Positions 1 through 9,221 are shown, counted from the stretch's first letter. The stretch: 64,000 nt of DNA from [Eubacterium] yurii subsp. margaretiae ATCC 43715 (GCA_000146855.1 GL405246.1:209637-273636); one strand, 5' to 3'. Notes: generated by a model from the sequence alone, not told the origin. Numbers and translations: made by a program.

Positions 1-34
1 GTACTTATATTTTTTTCAAGTGCTTTTACTTAAT

Positions 35-940
35 TTACTTAACTATCTTATCAGCACCCTTTGCTATCAGTCTTTGTGCAGTTTGCTTACCTAAGTTTTC
101 GGTATCTTTGCTTTTTATCTCACAACTTAGATATTTTTTGCCGTCAAGAGATGATACAAAGGCGTATATCCTGTAAATTTGCCCTATCTTTTCACAATAA
201 GCTCCGACAGGAGTGTGACAACCACCGCCTATAGTATGCAAAAACTCCCGTTCAGCCATGACACAGCTTTGTGTTTCCGCATCATTTAGAAATTCCAACA
301 TCTTTTCTATCTTCTTATTGTCTTTTTTAACCTGTACACAGATACAGCCTTGACCTGCAGCAGATACAAAGGGCAGTTCTTCAAATACAAGCTCATCTTG
401 TAAGTTCAGCCTTGTAAGTGCTACCTTTGCAAGTATTATGGCGTCAAAGTTTTCATCCTTCATCCTCTTTAATCTTGTATGGATGTTCCCCCTTATATTT
501 GCAACTTCAAAGTCCTTGCCCAGTTTTTTGATTTGTACCTCACGTCTTAGCGATGATGTGCCGATTTTTGCGTTCTTAGGCAGGTCTTTTACAGATTTGT
601 AGTCCTTATTGAAAACTATGACATCCTTATTTGACTCTCTCTTGATATAGGCGCCTATCTTCAAATCTCTTATAAAATCAGTGGGCATATCCTTAAGTGA
701 ATGTACAGCCATATCCACACTGCCATTTAAAAGCATTTGCTCTATTTCAAAGGTGAAAAGACCTTTTGTGCCAATTTCAGACAGTTTTTCTTTGAGGTTT
801 TTATCACCCAAGGTTTCAACAGTTACTATTTCAAAGTTTACATCCTTATATTTTTGTTTGAGCAGGTCAATTACCCTTTGAGTCTGTACCAAAGCTAATT
901 TGCTTTTTCGACCTGCTATCCTAACAGTTTGCATCTTCAT
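35..940 (-). CDS. hemC: Porphobilinogen deaminase (hydroxymethylbilane synthase)
   Basis: This enzyme joins four porphobilinogen units into hydroxymethylbilane, the linear tetrapyrrole that leads to siroheme, cobalamin or heme; it is cytosolic. The 301 residues match the family's usual length. Visible marks are the N-terminal RIAGRKSKLAL segment, the VHSLKDMPT segment near residue 80, the GTSSLRR substrate-binding segment, and the cofactor-attachment Cys at about residue 241 in GGGCHTP. It overlaps the upstream dehydrogenase-like gene by 20 bp, so the two are probably translationally coupled. ATG at 940 was chosen; an ATG two codons later is also possible. The siroheme-type partner suggests siroheme or corrinoid synthesis rather than heme. 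Confidence 0.96.
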   Translation of the reverse strand: MKMQTVRIAGRKSKLALVQTQRVIDLLKQKYKDVNFEIVTVETLGDKNLKEKLSEIGTKGLFTFEIEQMLLNGSVDMAVHSLKDMPTDFIRDLKIGAYIKRESNKDVIVFNKDYKSVKDLPKNAKIGTSSLRREVQIKKLGKDFEVANIRGNIHTRLKRMKDENFDAIILAKVALTRLNLQDELVFEELPFVSAAGQGCICVQVKKDNKKIEKMLEFLNDAETQSCVMAEREFLHTIGGGCHTPVGAYCEKIGQIYRIYAFVSSLDGKKYLSCEIKSKDTENLGKQTAQRLIAKGADKIVK

Positions 941-1388
941 ACCACTTTTCCAGATTTTCTCTTATTTTTTTTGTCTTTGCGCTGTCCCTTCCATAGGTGC
1001 TGACAGCTATGCCTATGTCATCTTTTTGAATAGTAGACATATTTGTAAAATTTGAATATTCACCGATTTTACAGTAATTTGCCAATATAAACTTGCCTGA
1101 TTTTTCAATATCTTCTTTGATTTGCAACTGGGCACTCAAATCATTTGTGCAGGCAAATACAATATTTATATCGTTCAGGTCAGCTTTTTCATAGGCTCTT
1201 ATTTCATAGGATATATTTTTATGCTTTTTGATAAATTCCAATTTTTCATCATCTATTTCCTTTGATATTATTCTGATTTTCTTGGCCGGCAAAATATTTG
1301 ATAACTTTCGATAACCTACATTACCCATGCCGACAACAAGTACATGAATATTCTTAAGATTTATATTTATAGGATAAAAACTCTCCAT
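921..1388 (-). CDS. Precorrin-2 dehydrogenase-like protein (CysG N-terminal domain)
   Basis: This is likely the NAD-dependent oxidation of precorrin-2 to sirohydrochlorin, the step after uroporphyrinogen methylation. The protein is a Rossmann fold with a dinucleotide-binding loop GMGNVG at residues 20-25 followed by YRKL, as in the CysG/Met8 N-terminal domain. At 155 residues it is shorter than the usual 200 or so and keeps only the dehydrogenase part plus a short helical end, with no methyltransferase domain. A ribosome site AAGGAAG precedes the ATG. It is the first gene of a two-gene minus-strand unit with hemC. Whether it also chelates iron cannot be judged. Confidence 0.85.
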   Translation of the reverse strand: MESFYPININLKNIHVLVVGMGNVGYRKLSNILPAKKIRIISKEIDDEKLEFIKKHKNISYEIRAYEKADLNDINIVFACTNDLSAQLQIKEDIEKSGKFILANYCKIGEYSNFTNMSTIQKDDIGIAVSTYGRDSAKTKKIRENLEKWYEDANC

Positions 1389-1561
1389 TTACTCTTCCTT
1401 TTACAAAAAAATTAACCTCATATATTTTACAACATAATCTAACAATATACAAAGTATTTTTAATTTATATTTTGCTCTTTATTTATTTTGAATTACTTCC
1501 GATATAATAGCGGTATCAAGGAATTAAATATTGAAATATTAAATCGGAGTGATTGATTTAT

Positions 1562-2587
1562 ATGAAGAAAAATGCACTTACAAACAGCGAATTATCACTG
1601 TTTTGTTATCAATTGTCGCTCATATTCAAATCAGGATTGCCACTTGACGAGGCGATGTCGGTGTTTACTGATGAGATGAGCACACCTACACTTAAAAAAA
1701 TAGCCCTATCTATAAAGGAATCCGTAGACAATGGCGAGCCTATATACGAGGCAGTCAAAAAACACGATGAATTTCCTAAGTATATGACCGGGATGATGGA
1801 AATAGCATATAATACAGGAAACCTTGAAGAAGAGCTTTCACGCCTATCTACCTATTACCAAGAAGTGGAAAGGCTCAATCAAAAGGTATCAAATGCCGTT
1901 GTATATCCTGTAATATTGACAGGACTTATGCTTATAATAATTACTTTTTTAGTGGTAAAGGTAATACCGATGTTTAGCGAAATCATAGACAGTATCGGAG
2001 CTGATATTCCAAATACCACTGCCGTTTTGATAAGTATAGGACTTGCACTTAAAAACTATGGATTGCTAATTTTAATCTTGCTTGCCATACTTTGTATCAG
2101 TGGATATGTCTATACAAAAAAATCTTCTGATGCTTGGAAATATAATATGCCATTAATAGGCAATGTAACTAAAAAGATATTTTCCGAAAAATTTGCCTTA
2201 GGTATGTCTATGCTGATGGCAGGCGGTTACAGTTTTGATGATGCTTTAGTTCTATATACAAACTCAGTAGAGTCCAAATTCGCCCTTGAAAAACTTAAAA
2301 AAGCGCAAGAAAACATACTTGAAGGCAAGGATGTGAGCGATGAGATAGCAAACATAGGCTTATTCCCTGCTCTGTTTACCAAGATGATAGGTATAGGATA
2401 TAAGACAGGAGAGATAGAAAACTCACTGAAAAAAGTAGCAAGCCTTTATAAGCTTGAAGTTGAAAAGACTATGGACAAGGTGACATCATCGATAGAACCT
2501 ATGTTAATCATAATACTTTCACTTTTGGTCGGTGCAATATTATTTACTGTTATGACACCACTTATAAGCATTGTATCATCATTATAA
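1562..2587 (+). CDS. pilC: Type IV pilus / type II secretion inner-membrane platform protein (PilC/GspF)
   Basis: This polytopic membrane protein forms the platform on which pilus assembly and retraction ATPases act. It has two repeated T2SSF domains: residues about 10-130 (with the marks FKSGLPL and YNTGNLEE) and about 205-335 (SMLMAGG and GYKTGEIE). Membrane segments lie near residues 117-142 and 170-186 and at the C terminus. GGAG at 1546-1549 is 12 nt before the ATG at 1562; a TTG at 1553 would be too close. It opens a pilus operon that ends with pilT at 6189. No assembly ATPase (PilB) is in the window. Confidence 0.92.
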   Translation: MKKNALTNSELSLFCYQLSLIFKSGLPLDEAMSVFTDEMSTPTLKKIALSIKESVDNGEPIYEAVKKHDEFPKYMTGMMEIAYNTGNLEEELSRLSTYYQEVERLNQKVSNAVVYPVILTGLMLIIITFLVVKVIPMFSEIIDSIGADIPNTTAVLISIGLALKNYGLLILILLAILCISGYVYTKKSSDAWKYNMPLIGNVTKKIFSEKFALGMSMLMAGGYSFDDALVLYTNSVESKFALEKLKKAQENILEGKDVSDEIANIGLFPALFTKMIGIGYKTGEIENSLKKVASLYKLEVEKTMDKVTSSIEPMLIIILSLLVGAILFTVMTPLISIVSSL

Positions 2588-2871
2588 GCTTATTAAAACA
2601 AATATAAATTAATTGAAATAAAATTCAGTTTGAATTATTTAATCTTAGTGAAAGTAAATTAAATATTCTAAATTAAATAACGGTATAATAGCTTGAATAG
2701 ATATATTAAAGCAAAATATAGCGGATAAAATTTGATTTATCACTAAAACAAATTCAAAGTATTATATTGTAAAAATTCAAAAACTATGTTATTAAGACCG
2801 AAAAATATATAAAATTATAACTATATGACCTTTAATGGTAAGCAGTATATGACAAATAAAGAGAGGTATCC

Positions 2872-3183
2872 ATGCAAAAAAACAAAAAGCTGAGGTATGT
2901 TTCGCTCATCTTTGTAATAGCCTTTATTTTTATGTGCATAGCGAACATTGACGGATTTTGGGACGGTAAACAGGAGAAGAGCACAAAGTCAATAGAAGAT
3001 GCCGTAAGAAAGATGGCACTTGAATGTTACGCTCTTGAGGGGAGTTTCCCACCATCTGTTGAATATCTTAAGGAAAATTACGGGCTGATAGTAAACGACA
3101 ACGCTTACTTTTATCATTACCAAGCAAACGGCTCCAACATGCCACCTGATATTAGGGTGATAAAGAAATGGAAAGATGAGTAA
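2872..3183 (+). CDS. Small membrane-anchored pseudopilin-like protein of the pilus operon
   Basis: This 103-residue protein has one N-terminal membrane helix (about residues 9-27) and a small outer domain. The stretch ALECYALEGSFPPSVEYLK, followed by an NYGL motif, resembles the C-terminal part of type II pseudopilins, where a helix is followed by Pro-rich YPP-type turns. There is no prepilin peptidase motif at the N terminus, so it is not a classical prepilin. It has a good ribosome site (AGAGAGG) and lies between pilC and other pilus genes, 30 bp before the next one. Its role in the pilus is inferred from context only. Confidence 0.7.
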   Translation: MQKNKKLRYVSLIFVIAFIFMCIANIDGFWDGKQEKSTKSIEDAVRKMALECYALEGSFPPSVEYLKENYGLIVNDNAYFYHYQANGSNMPPDIRVIKKWKDE

Positions 3184-3213
3184 AGAAAGAGAAGTAAGGA
3201 AAGAGAAGAAGAT

Positions 3214-3714
3214 ATGTTAAATAATAAAAGACATTATGGCAAGGCAAGGATAGAGACTATTTTAGTTATGTTGATGTTGGTAGTATTTTCCATATCGACT
3301 TACACCTTAGTGGTGTCTACAGCATCTTCATACGGCAAAAATTACAGCGATATGGATGCAAAGGACAATTTAAGATTAGCTCTATCATATATAGACTTGA
3401 AAATAAAGCAATCAGACAAAAAAGGAGTCTATGTGCTTGAAAAGGCTATTGAAGATAGGGATGTAATAGTCGTTGAAGATGAGATAAAAGGCGAAATATA
3501 TCAAAATATCATATATTTTAAAGAAGGATTTTTAAAAGAGATGCTAATAAAAAAAGGCACTAACCTAAGCGAAGTAGAAGGCTTTGAAATAGCAAAGATA
3601 AGGGATATGACTGTTAAAAAAACGGGCAAAGGACTAATAAATCTGTCAATAACTACAGAGAATGAACATGGTAAAAAATATACTTCAAATCTTATTATCA
3701 ATCCTAATTTTTAA
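3214..3714 (+). CDS. Pilus-operon membrane protein, DUF4860-like
   Basis: The 166 residues have a single N-terminal membrane helix (about 13-35) and a beta-rich exported domain. The arrangement, with a helix followed by a segment containing DNLRLALSYIDLKIKQSD, resembles DUF4860 proteins of clostridial pilus operons and minor pseudopilins. It starts 30 bp after the preceding pseudopilin-like gene with a purine-rich ribosome site. No prepilin cleavage site was found. It probably acts as a minor pilus subunit or assembly factor; this is inference from neighbours and topology. Confidence 0.65.
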   Translation: MLNNKRHYGKARIETILVMLMLVVFSISTYTLVVSTASSYGKNYSDMDAKDNLRLALSYIDLKIKQSDKKGVYVLEKAIEDRDVIVVEDEIKGEIYQNIIYFKEGFLKEMLIKKGTNLSEVEGFEIAKIRDMTVKKTGKGLINLSITTENEHGKKYTSNLIINPNF

Positions 3715-4060
3715 GAAATATAATAGACTTGATAAATTGTTATAAATTATCAATATCAAATTTTAAAAGAGCTGTGTATTTTTTTAAAAAACTTACGATA
3801 CAATATATACTTAGAAATTTATTATAGGAAAAAATTACTCAATGTAGTAATAGAATTTCGTAAATTTATTGATATGCCCAAATAAAGCTATTAGGTTTTA
3901 AAAATATTATATGAAATAAATATTTGTATATAGCAATACAAAATCTGTAAATTAAAGATTTTAACAGCATATTAAATACCAAAGTTTTAAATAACTAAGA
4001 ATGTATGACATAATAAACGGTGAATGATTTGTAAAAACCGTAGCAACAAGAGGTGCAAAG
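3715..4060. other. Intergenic spacer in the pilus operon, no gene found
   Basis: These 346 bases are extremely AT-rich and hold no reading frame with a ribosome site. A T7A6 run near 3780 resembles the core of the short intergenic repeat subtype seen elsewhere in the window, but the ends cannot be defined. No terminator was seen, so the pilus genes on either side could still be cotranscribed. Confidence 0.5.
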
Positions 4061-4513
4061 ATGACAAAGAAAAGAAGCGGATTTACCTTAGCAGAGATGA
4101 TAATAGCCGTAGCAATATTGTCCGTTGCAAGTGTGTACGTAGTGCAGATGCTTGTAGTCACGAAAAACTTAAGGACAAGATCCTATGAGATAGACAGGTC
4201 TGTAAGAATAAGCAAGAACATCTTAGAACTGATATCATCAGGAGAAAGTGTATCAGACTCAAACGACGATCTGCTTTTGAAGATGAAGGCTGAAGATGGA
4301 ATGTATATATTGAACTTTGATGAAGATTTCAACATAAGTGACGAAAATAACGCCTTGTACAAACTGTTTATGACAATGGATACAAAGGACGGATTAGATA
4401 ATGTGAATATCAAGATAAACAGGCTCAAACCATATATATTAGACGATAAGAAGAGCCTTGAAATATCAGATATAAGCTCTATTAAGATGCAAAGAATAAA
4501 AAATACTAAGTAA
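4061..4513 (+). CDS. Prepilin-type protein with class III signal peptide
   Basis: This is a type IV pilin or minor pilin. The N terminus carries KRSG|FTLAE, the classic prepilin peptidase site with cleavage after Gly and Glu at mature position 5, followed by a hydrophobic helix of about 20 residues. The rest (150 residues in all) is a charged exported domain. After cleavage and N-methylation it would enter the pilus fibre or prime its assembly. AGAGGTG precedes the ATG. It is the only protein in the operon with an unmistakable prepilin signal; the matching prepilin peptidase is not in the window. Confidence 0.9.
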   Translation: MTKKRSGFTLAEMIIAVAILSVASVYVVQMLVVTKNLRTRSYEIDRSVRISKNILELISSGESVSDSNDDLLLKMKAEDGMYILNFDEDFNISDENNALYKLFMTMDTKDGLDNVNIKINRLKPYILDDKKSLEISDISSIKMQRIKNTK

Positions 4514-4538
4514 GCTTAGAAGGAAGTAAGAAAATATT

Positions 4539-5078
4539 ATGAAAAAGAAAAATAAACACAAGGGTATATCGACTATACTGGTCATACTTATAGTGCTTAC
4601 CGTAGTTTTGTTCGGTGTGATGAGTATGATGGGCGTATACACGTCTTACAAAATATCACAAAAAAATCTACAATTGGCAAAAAACTACTACCTTCTTGAC
4701 TCCAAGGCACAGATATTTGCAAATAATTTGAGAAAGACAATAAATAAGACCAAAATTGGAGAAGAAAATGATAAGGTCAAATTGCTGACAGAGATAGAAA
4801 GAAATAGCTACAAGGACAGGGAGATATTTATAAATGATAAAATTTTAGAATTTCCCATAGACAAAGATAGAGAAATATTTAAAGATGGAAATATGAAATT
4901 AGGAACTTTTTTATTAAATGAAAAGGGGCAAAAGAGTTTTTATTTTGAACTTCAAATTCCAAAGATAAGAGAAGATAGGGCTTTTGAAATAAAATCATGG
5001 AAAAAGGTCACACAGGAGTTTGAATACAAAAATCCTGCTTTTGCTGAAGGAGAGGAACTGACAATTGATGAAAATTGA
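4539..5078 (+). CDS. Pilus-operon membrane protein, possible minor pilin
   Basis: The 179-residue protein has a basic N terminus (KKKNKHKG), one membrane helix (about residues 10-32) and an exported charged domain. The KHKG|ISTIL arrangement recalls a prepilin site but lacks the Glu at position 5, so processing is uncertain. It starts 25 bp after the prepilin gene and its end overlaps the pilT start by 11 bp, which suggests translational coupling. The context supports a pilus role; the exact function is not recognisable. Confidence 0.65.
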   Translation: MKKKNKHKGISTILVILIVLTVVLFGVMSMMGVYTSYKISQKNLQLAKNYYLLDSKAQIFANNLRKTINKTKIGEENDKVKLLTEIERNSYKDREIFINDKILEFPIDKDREIFKDGNMKLGTFLLNEKGQKSFYFELQIPKIREDRAFEIKSWKKVTQEFEYKNPAFAEGEELTIDEN

Positions 5079-6189
5079 CGATATACTGCGTACAGCAGTA
5101 GAAAAAAAGGCGTCAGATATATTTATAAGTGTTGGAGTACCACCCACCATAAAGGTCAACAACACTTTGGAAAAAATCGGGGAAGAAAAGCTGATGCCGG
5201 ATCAGGCAAAGGAATTAGTTGAGTCCATATTCAAAAAAGAAAGCGACCTTGCAGATTTTGTAAGAGAAGGAGAGAAGGACTTTGCAATATCACTTTTCGG
5301 AGTAGGTAGATTTCGTGTTTCAGCCTATGTGCAAAGAGGATCTTATGCTGCGGTGCTAAGAGTATTAGCATTTGGAAATTTGGATATAGATTCTTACGGA
5401 ATACCAAGTAGCATACTTGATTTGCACAAGACAACAAGAGGGCTGATACTGGTAACAGGGACTACAGGCTCGGGCAAGTCAACTACTCTATCTTCTATAA
5501 TATCCGCTCTTGGAGCAAATGCAGGAAAATTATACAGATTCTGCAAGTCAACTACTCTATCTTCTATAATATCTCTGATAAATGCCAATAGACAGGCTCA
5601 TATTTTGACACTTGAAGATCCTATAGAATACCTGTTCAGACATGAAAAAAGCATAGTGGATCAAAGGGAGATAGGTATAGATACGAAATCTTACGCTACA
5701 GCTCTACGCTCAGCACTAAGACAGGCACCCGACGTAATATTAATTGGTGAGATGAGAGACTTCGAGACTATGTCTATAGCAATGACAGCTGCCGAGACAG
5801 GTCATCTCGTGCTTTCAACTCTGCACACTACAAGTGCATCTAAGACTGTAGACAGGATAATAGACGTATTTCCGCCTGATCAGCAACAGCAGGTCAGAAT
5901 ACAATTATCGACTGTACTGCATGCGGTAGTGACACAACAGCTCATTCCAACGACGGATGGTGGAAGAGTACCTGCCTTTGAACTGATGTTACTTAATCCG
6001 GCTATCAAAAATCTGATAAGGGAAAATAAGGTTCCACAGATAGATGCTATGATACAAACAGGAAGAGCTCAAGGCATGATTACCATGGATAACTCTATAG
6101 CCAATCTTTACAATGAAAGGAAGATATCAGAGGAAACAGCGAAAAAATATGCGGTAAATCCGGATACAATATCAAAGTATTTTAAATAA
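5068..6189 (+). CDS. pilT: Type IV pilus retraction ATPase PilT, with an unusual insertion
   Basis: PilT is a hexameric cytosolic ATPase that depolymerises type IV pili (twitching, DNA uptake). Seen here are Walker A GTTGSGKSTT near residue 132, the ILTLEDPIEY Asp box, Walker B VILIGEMRD, the GHLVLSTLHT His box, and the C-terminal end region. The unusual point is that the helix after Walker A is followed by 23 extra residues in which KSTTLSSIIS occurs a second time (5474-5504 and 5543-5573). In ordinary PilT proteins the first copy would run directly into INANRQAHILTLEDP. The reading frame is intact, but folding of the nucleotide site may be altered. ATG 5068 was preferred over TTG 5065. Confidence 0.93.
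   Translation: MKIDDILRTAVEKKASDIFISVGVPPTIKVNNTLEKIGEEKLMPDQAKELVESIFKKESDLADFVREGEKDFAISLFGVGRFRVSAYVQRGSYAAVLRVLAFGNLDIDSYGIPSSILDLHKTTRGLILVTGTTGSGKSTTLSSIISALGANAGKLYRFCKSTTLSSIISLINANRQAHILTLEDPIEYLFRHEKSIVDQREIGIDTKSYATALRSALRQAPDVILIGEMRDFETMSIAMTAAETGHLVLSTLHTTSASKTVDRIIDVFPPDQQQQVRIQLSTVLHAVVTQQLIPTTDGGRVPAFELMLLNPAIKNLIRENKVPQIDAMIQTGRAQGMITMDNSIANLYNERKISEETAKKYAVNPDTISKYFK
5474..5573 (+). repeat. 31-bp perfect direct repeat inside pilT
   Basis: Bases 5474-5504 and 5543-5573 are identical over 31 bp, offset by 69 bp, and separated by 38 bp of unrelated sequence (5505-5542). Recombination or slippage between the copies would remove exactly 69 bp (23 codons) and restore a normal-looking PilT reading frame. 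Confidence 0.95.
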
Positions 6190-6462
6190 GTCAGTACCAA
6201 TATAAATCTGAAAAAGATTTGAATTAATGGATTATTACGGTAAAAATATTTTGTGTGCAATTTCAAAACTTTCTTATAAATTGATGGAAATATTATTTTA
6301 TTATCAAGACAACAACTGTGTAAAAAAGTTTTTATCCACTAATTTAATGAATATTTGTATTATACTTTGGTGATGGTATCAGATATGGTTAGAAAAATTA
6401 AAAAAGAAAAGATTTCAAAAAGTAAAAATATTTATCTTAAAATTATGTAAAGGATGATATAA

Positions 6463-7221
6463 TTGAGGAAGAAAATTATAATCTTATTCATATTTTTACT
6501 TTATTTATATACAGGATGTAGCTTTGCTGTGACATTTCATGATGATAAGCTCGCAAGCAATGTAATAGGTGTAAGCCACAGTGCACCGGGTAAGAAACTC
6601 AAGGTAGTAATTCAAAAGGGAAGTCAAAAATACACTTATGCACTTAGAAGTGATGGAAAGACAGATTACTATCCCTTGCAACTTGGTAGCGGAAGCTACA
6701 GTGTAACTGCACTGGAAAATGTATCGGGAAACCAATACTCAGTCCTAAAAAGTGAGAATATAGATGTAAAGGTAAGCGACAAAAATGCCGTATATTTGCA
6801 GTCAATCCAAATAATAGACTACAAAAGCACAGATCCGGCTATAAAAAAAGCCAAAAATCTTGGCAATAACGACAAGATATATGACTACATTGTAAAGCAT
6901 GTAAAATACGACTACGACAAGGCAGCTACGGTAAAGCCGGGATACTATCCTACAATAAATGATACCTTCGCTACAAACAAAGGTATATGCTATGACTACG
7001 CCTCAATGGATGCGGCAATGCTAAGGAGCATAGGTATACCTGCAAAGCTTGTAAAAGGCTATGCAAAAGGAGTAGACGGATACCACGCATGGAACGAGGT
7101 ATTAATCGGTGGGACATGGTACGTTATAGACACAACATACGACTCAGCAAAATGGGGCGGCAAAGCAAAAGTGAGCATGAAGAAAAAAACTTCCGATTAC
7201 CAAAAAGTATATGAATATTGA
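6463..7221 (+). CDS. Secreted transglutaminase-like (papain-fold) protein
   Basis: This exported protein has a C-terminal transglutaminase-core domain. The catalytic triad is visible: Cys176 in GICYDY, His208 in YHAWNEV and Asp223 in VIDTTYD. Many bacterial members act as proteases or cell-wall-associated cross-linking enzymes rather than true transglutaminases. The N terminus is a signal peptide (residues about 1-22). A Cys at 19 lies in LYTGC, but Tyr at the -3 position makes a lipobox unlikely. The start is a TTG preceded by AAAGGATG. Residues 23-115 form a beta-rich domain of unknown kind. It is monocistronic; the substrate is unknown. Confidence 0.85.
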   Translation: MRKKIIILFIFLLYLYTGCSFAVTFHDDKLASNVIGVSHSAPGKKLKVVIQKGSQKYTYALRSDGKTDYYPLQLGSGSYSVTALENVSGNQYSVLKSENIDVKVSDKNAVYLQSIQIIDYKSTDPAIKKAKNLGNNDKIYDYIVKHVKYDYDKAATVKPGYYPTINDTFATNKGICYDYASMDAAMLRSIGIPAKLVKGYAKGVDGYHAWNEVLIGGTWYVIDTTYDSAKWGGKAKVSMKKKTSDYQKVYEY

Positions 7222-7722
7222 TAAAGAGATTGAAAAGCAGGAAAAAATAGTTCAAATTTTGATATATTAAATAGCTCTGCAACTATAACAGCTAATACAA
7301 AAATCTTATATAATAATGGAAATTTATCATAATTAATTGTCATAATAAAGTTTTAATGCTGATATTATTTAATTATGATACTTTATCCATAATTTTATTA
7401 GAAAATAGTATAATTGTTGATACTATGCAGTTTATAAAAAAAGTCTGATTAAAAATTGCTATAACATATATTTTTTAAAATATTTTAGTAAAATTGTTAA
7501 AAAATATTAGATATTGTGATAGAATAGATAGTATAGTTATAGACAAAGATTCCAGTTAAATCTAAGTATTTAATTATATTTTATAAAAATTACTATGGAT
7601 TTAAAGTAAGATATACAAGATTTATTGGAAATCTGAATATGCTGTAAATTTACAAGAAAGATGTAAATTATTTTTATTATATTTAATAAAAAATATTGAT
7701 TTTCGGCAAAAGAGGTGAAAAG
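7222..7722. other. Intergenic spacer with a degenerate repeat copy
   Basis: About 500 AT-rich bases with no supported gene. Bases 7253-7368 resemble the roughly 117-bp repeat family: an ATTAAATAGC segment near the left end and an ATGCTGATATTATTT end on the right, close to the ATGCTGATTAGTATTA end of the 63.8 kb copy. The tips have decayed. The rest shows nothing recognisable. Confidence 0.5.
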
Positions 7723-8199
7723 ATGATAAATATTGTGACAAGCAATGAGCAAGAAAAATATGAGATAGGCGAAGAGCTGATGCTGATGATAGAAAAGGTC
7801 ATAAGCGAATGTGAAGATGAAGAAGGCCTGAATTTTGACAACGAAATATCACTGACTTTTACAGATAACGAAAACATAAGGCAGATAAACAAAGAGTACA
7901 GAGATATAGACGATAAGACAGACGTGCTTTCATTTCCTATGTATGAAATAGAGGATCTGGAAGAAGAAAAAAAATCCAAGAGCAAAAATCTCAAACCGCT
8001 TGGCGACATAGTTATATCAATGGAACAAGCAGATGAACAGGCAAAACAGTTCGGACACAGCTTTGAAAGAGAAGTATGCTATCTAATATGCCACAGTATG
8101 TTTCACCTTATGGGCTACGACCATATGACAGATGACGAAAAGAAGATAATGAGAGAAAAAGAAGAAAAGATAATGACAAAACTTAATATATTAAGATAG
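7723..8199 (+). CDS. ybeY: Endoribonuclease YbeY (16S rRNA maturation)
   Basis: This is a zinc-dependent single-strand endoribonuclease in 16S rRNA 3'-end processing and ribosome quality control. The signature H-x3-H-x5-H is present as HSMFHLMGYDH near residues 124-134, and SLTFTDNENIRQINKEYR with KTDVLSFP are typical family blocks. The length of 158 residues is normal. The start is ATG 7723, preceded by AGAGGTG at 7711-7717; a TTG at 7696 lies upstream of that ribosome site and was rejected. In many Firmicutes ybeY sits beside phoH and era, which are absent here. Confidence 0.96.
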   Translation: MINIVTSNEQEKYEIGEELMLMIEKVISECEDEEGLNFDNEISLTFTDNENIRQINKEYRDIDDKTDVLSFPMYEIEDLEEEKKSKSKNLKPLGDIVISMEQADEQAKQFGHSFEREVCYLICHSMFHLMGYDHMTDDEKKIMREKEEKIMTKLNILR

Positions 8200-8327
8200 A
8201 AATCCAAATATATAAGATAGCTAAAAAACTAAGAAATACAAAAGTCAACATATAAAAATCTGAAAGATAGAAGTTAAATAATCAAAAAATTAAATAATCA
8301 AAAAATCAAATAATATAAAAACACAAC

Positions 8328-8354
8328 AAAGTCCTTGAAAATCAGGGGCTTTTT
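8328..8354 (+). terminator. Rho-independent terminator after ybeY
   Basis: AAGTCCTTG pairs with CAGGGGCTT (including G-U pairs) around a small AT loop, followed by a T run. It lies 130 bp past the ybeY stop. Confidence 0.75.
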
Positions 8355-8388
8355 CATGTTTATAATTATATATTATGTCTTATATTTT

Positions 8389-8481
8389 TATGCTAAAATC
8401 TAATATAATAAATTCATAAATCATATGCTATTTTTTAAAAAATGTTGATGAGAAATATACATAGAATAAATAGATAATAGA
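8389..8481 (+). repeat. Dispersed intergenic repeat, short subtype
   Basis: It begins TATGCTAAAATCTAATA, has a TTTTTTAAAAAAT core followed by GTTGATGA, and ends AATAAATAGATAATAG. It is closely similar to the copies at 9088-9181 and 48804-48891, and to reversed copies near 23.4 kb and 19.2 kb. Confidence 0.7.
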
Positions 8482-8566
8482 ATAAATATAGATTTCATAT
8501 ATGCTTTAAAATTTAAAATTTTTGTGGTAGAATTTACTCCTACAAAATAAATACAGGAGATATGTT

Positions 8567-9007
8567 ATGAAGATAAGCGTTGTTGATAATATGAGGCAGT
8601 TCAAGGAATTGTTGGAAGTTTTTTCAGAGGTTTTTGAGTGGGAAGATAATGTTTTAGATGACAACTATCTTACAGATAGCCTAAATAATAAGAATTTCCT
8701 TGTTTTTATTGCAAAGATAGATGATAAAATAGTAGGAGGTATGACGGCACATATCCTTCCAAATTATGAAAGATGTAAGTCGAGCATATATATCTATGAT
8801 TTGGCTGTAAGGGAAAGCTTTCAAAAGCAAGGCATAGGCAAGAGTCTTATCAACTACTTACTTGAATATGGAAAAAACAACAATATCTACGATATATTTG
8901 TAGGTACTGAGCAATGCTACAATGAAGATGCCATAGCATTTTACCGCAAGACTCCCTTTGACTTGGAAATGAAGGTGCTACAATATAGCTATGATATTGA
9001 TAAGTAA
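8567..9007 (+). CDS. GNAT N-acetyltransferase, AAC(3)-I-like
   Basis: This is a single-domain acetyl-CoA-dependent acetyltransferase of 146 residues. The order of blocks (FVFIAKIDDKIVGGMTAHI, then YIYDLAVRESFQKQGIG with the acetyl-CoA loop QKQGIGKSL, then EDAIAFYRKTPF) resembles the aminoglycoside 3-N-acetyltransferase type I group, especially the YIYDLAV stretch. That similarity does not prove drug resistance; the substrate is unknown. It is monocistronic, with AGGAGA before the ATG and intergenic repeats on both sides. Confidence 0.8.
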   Translation: MKISVVDNMRQFKELLEVFSEVFEWEDNVLDDNYLTDSLNNKNFLVFIAKIDDKIVGGMTAHILPNYERCKSSIYIYDLAVRESFQKQGIGKSLINYLLEYGKNNNIYDIFVGTEQCYNEDAIAFYRKTPFDLEMKVLQYSYDIDK

Positions 9008-9087
9008 AAATAATATGTAAAGGAGAAATTACTAAGATTTAATACTAATGTCTAATTAAGATAATGGATGGCTTTATATTTGCAAAT

Positions 9088-9181
9088 TATACTAAAATCT
9101 AATAAAAAAGTCATAAATTAAATAGTATTTTTTAAAACTATTGATAAAAATAGAAAAAGATTAAATAGATAAAAGTATTTA
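9088..9181 (+). repeat. Dispersed intergenic repeat, short subtype
   Basis: It begins TATACTAAAATCTAATA, has the core TTTTTTAAAACTATTGAT, and ends AGATTAAATAGATAAAAG. The first 17 bases are identical to the reverse complement of 31926-31942. Confidence 0.75.
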
Positions 9182-9221
9182 ATAAAATTTGCTGTATATT
9201 AGGCTGAAAGTGGGGAGAGTT

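Noticed and set aside
6463..6520. Lipobox in the transglutaminase-like protein (LYTGC)
   Set aside because: The -3 position is Tyr rather than Leu/Val/Ile, so ordinary signal peptidase cleavage is more likely.
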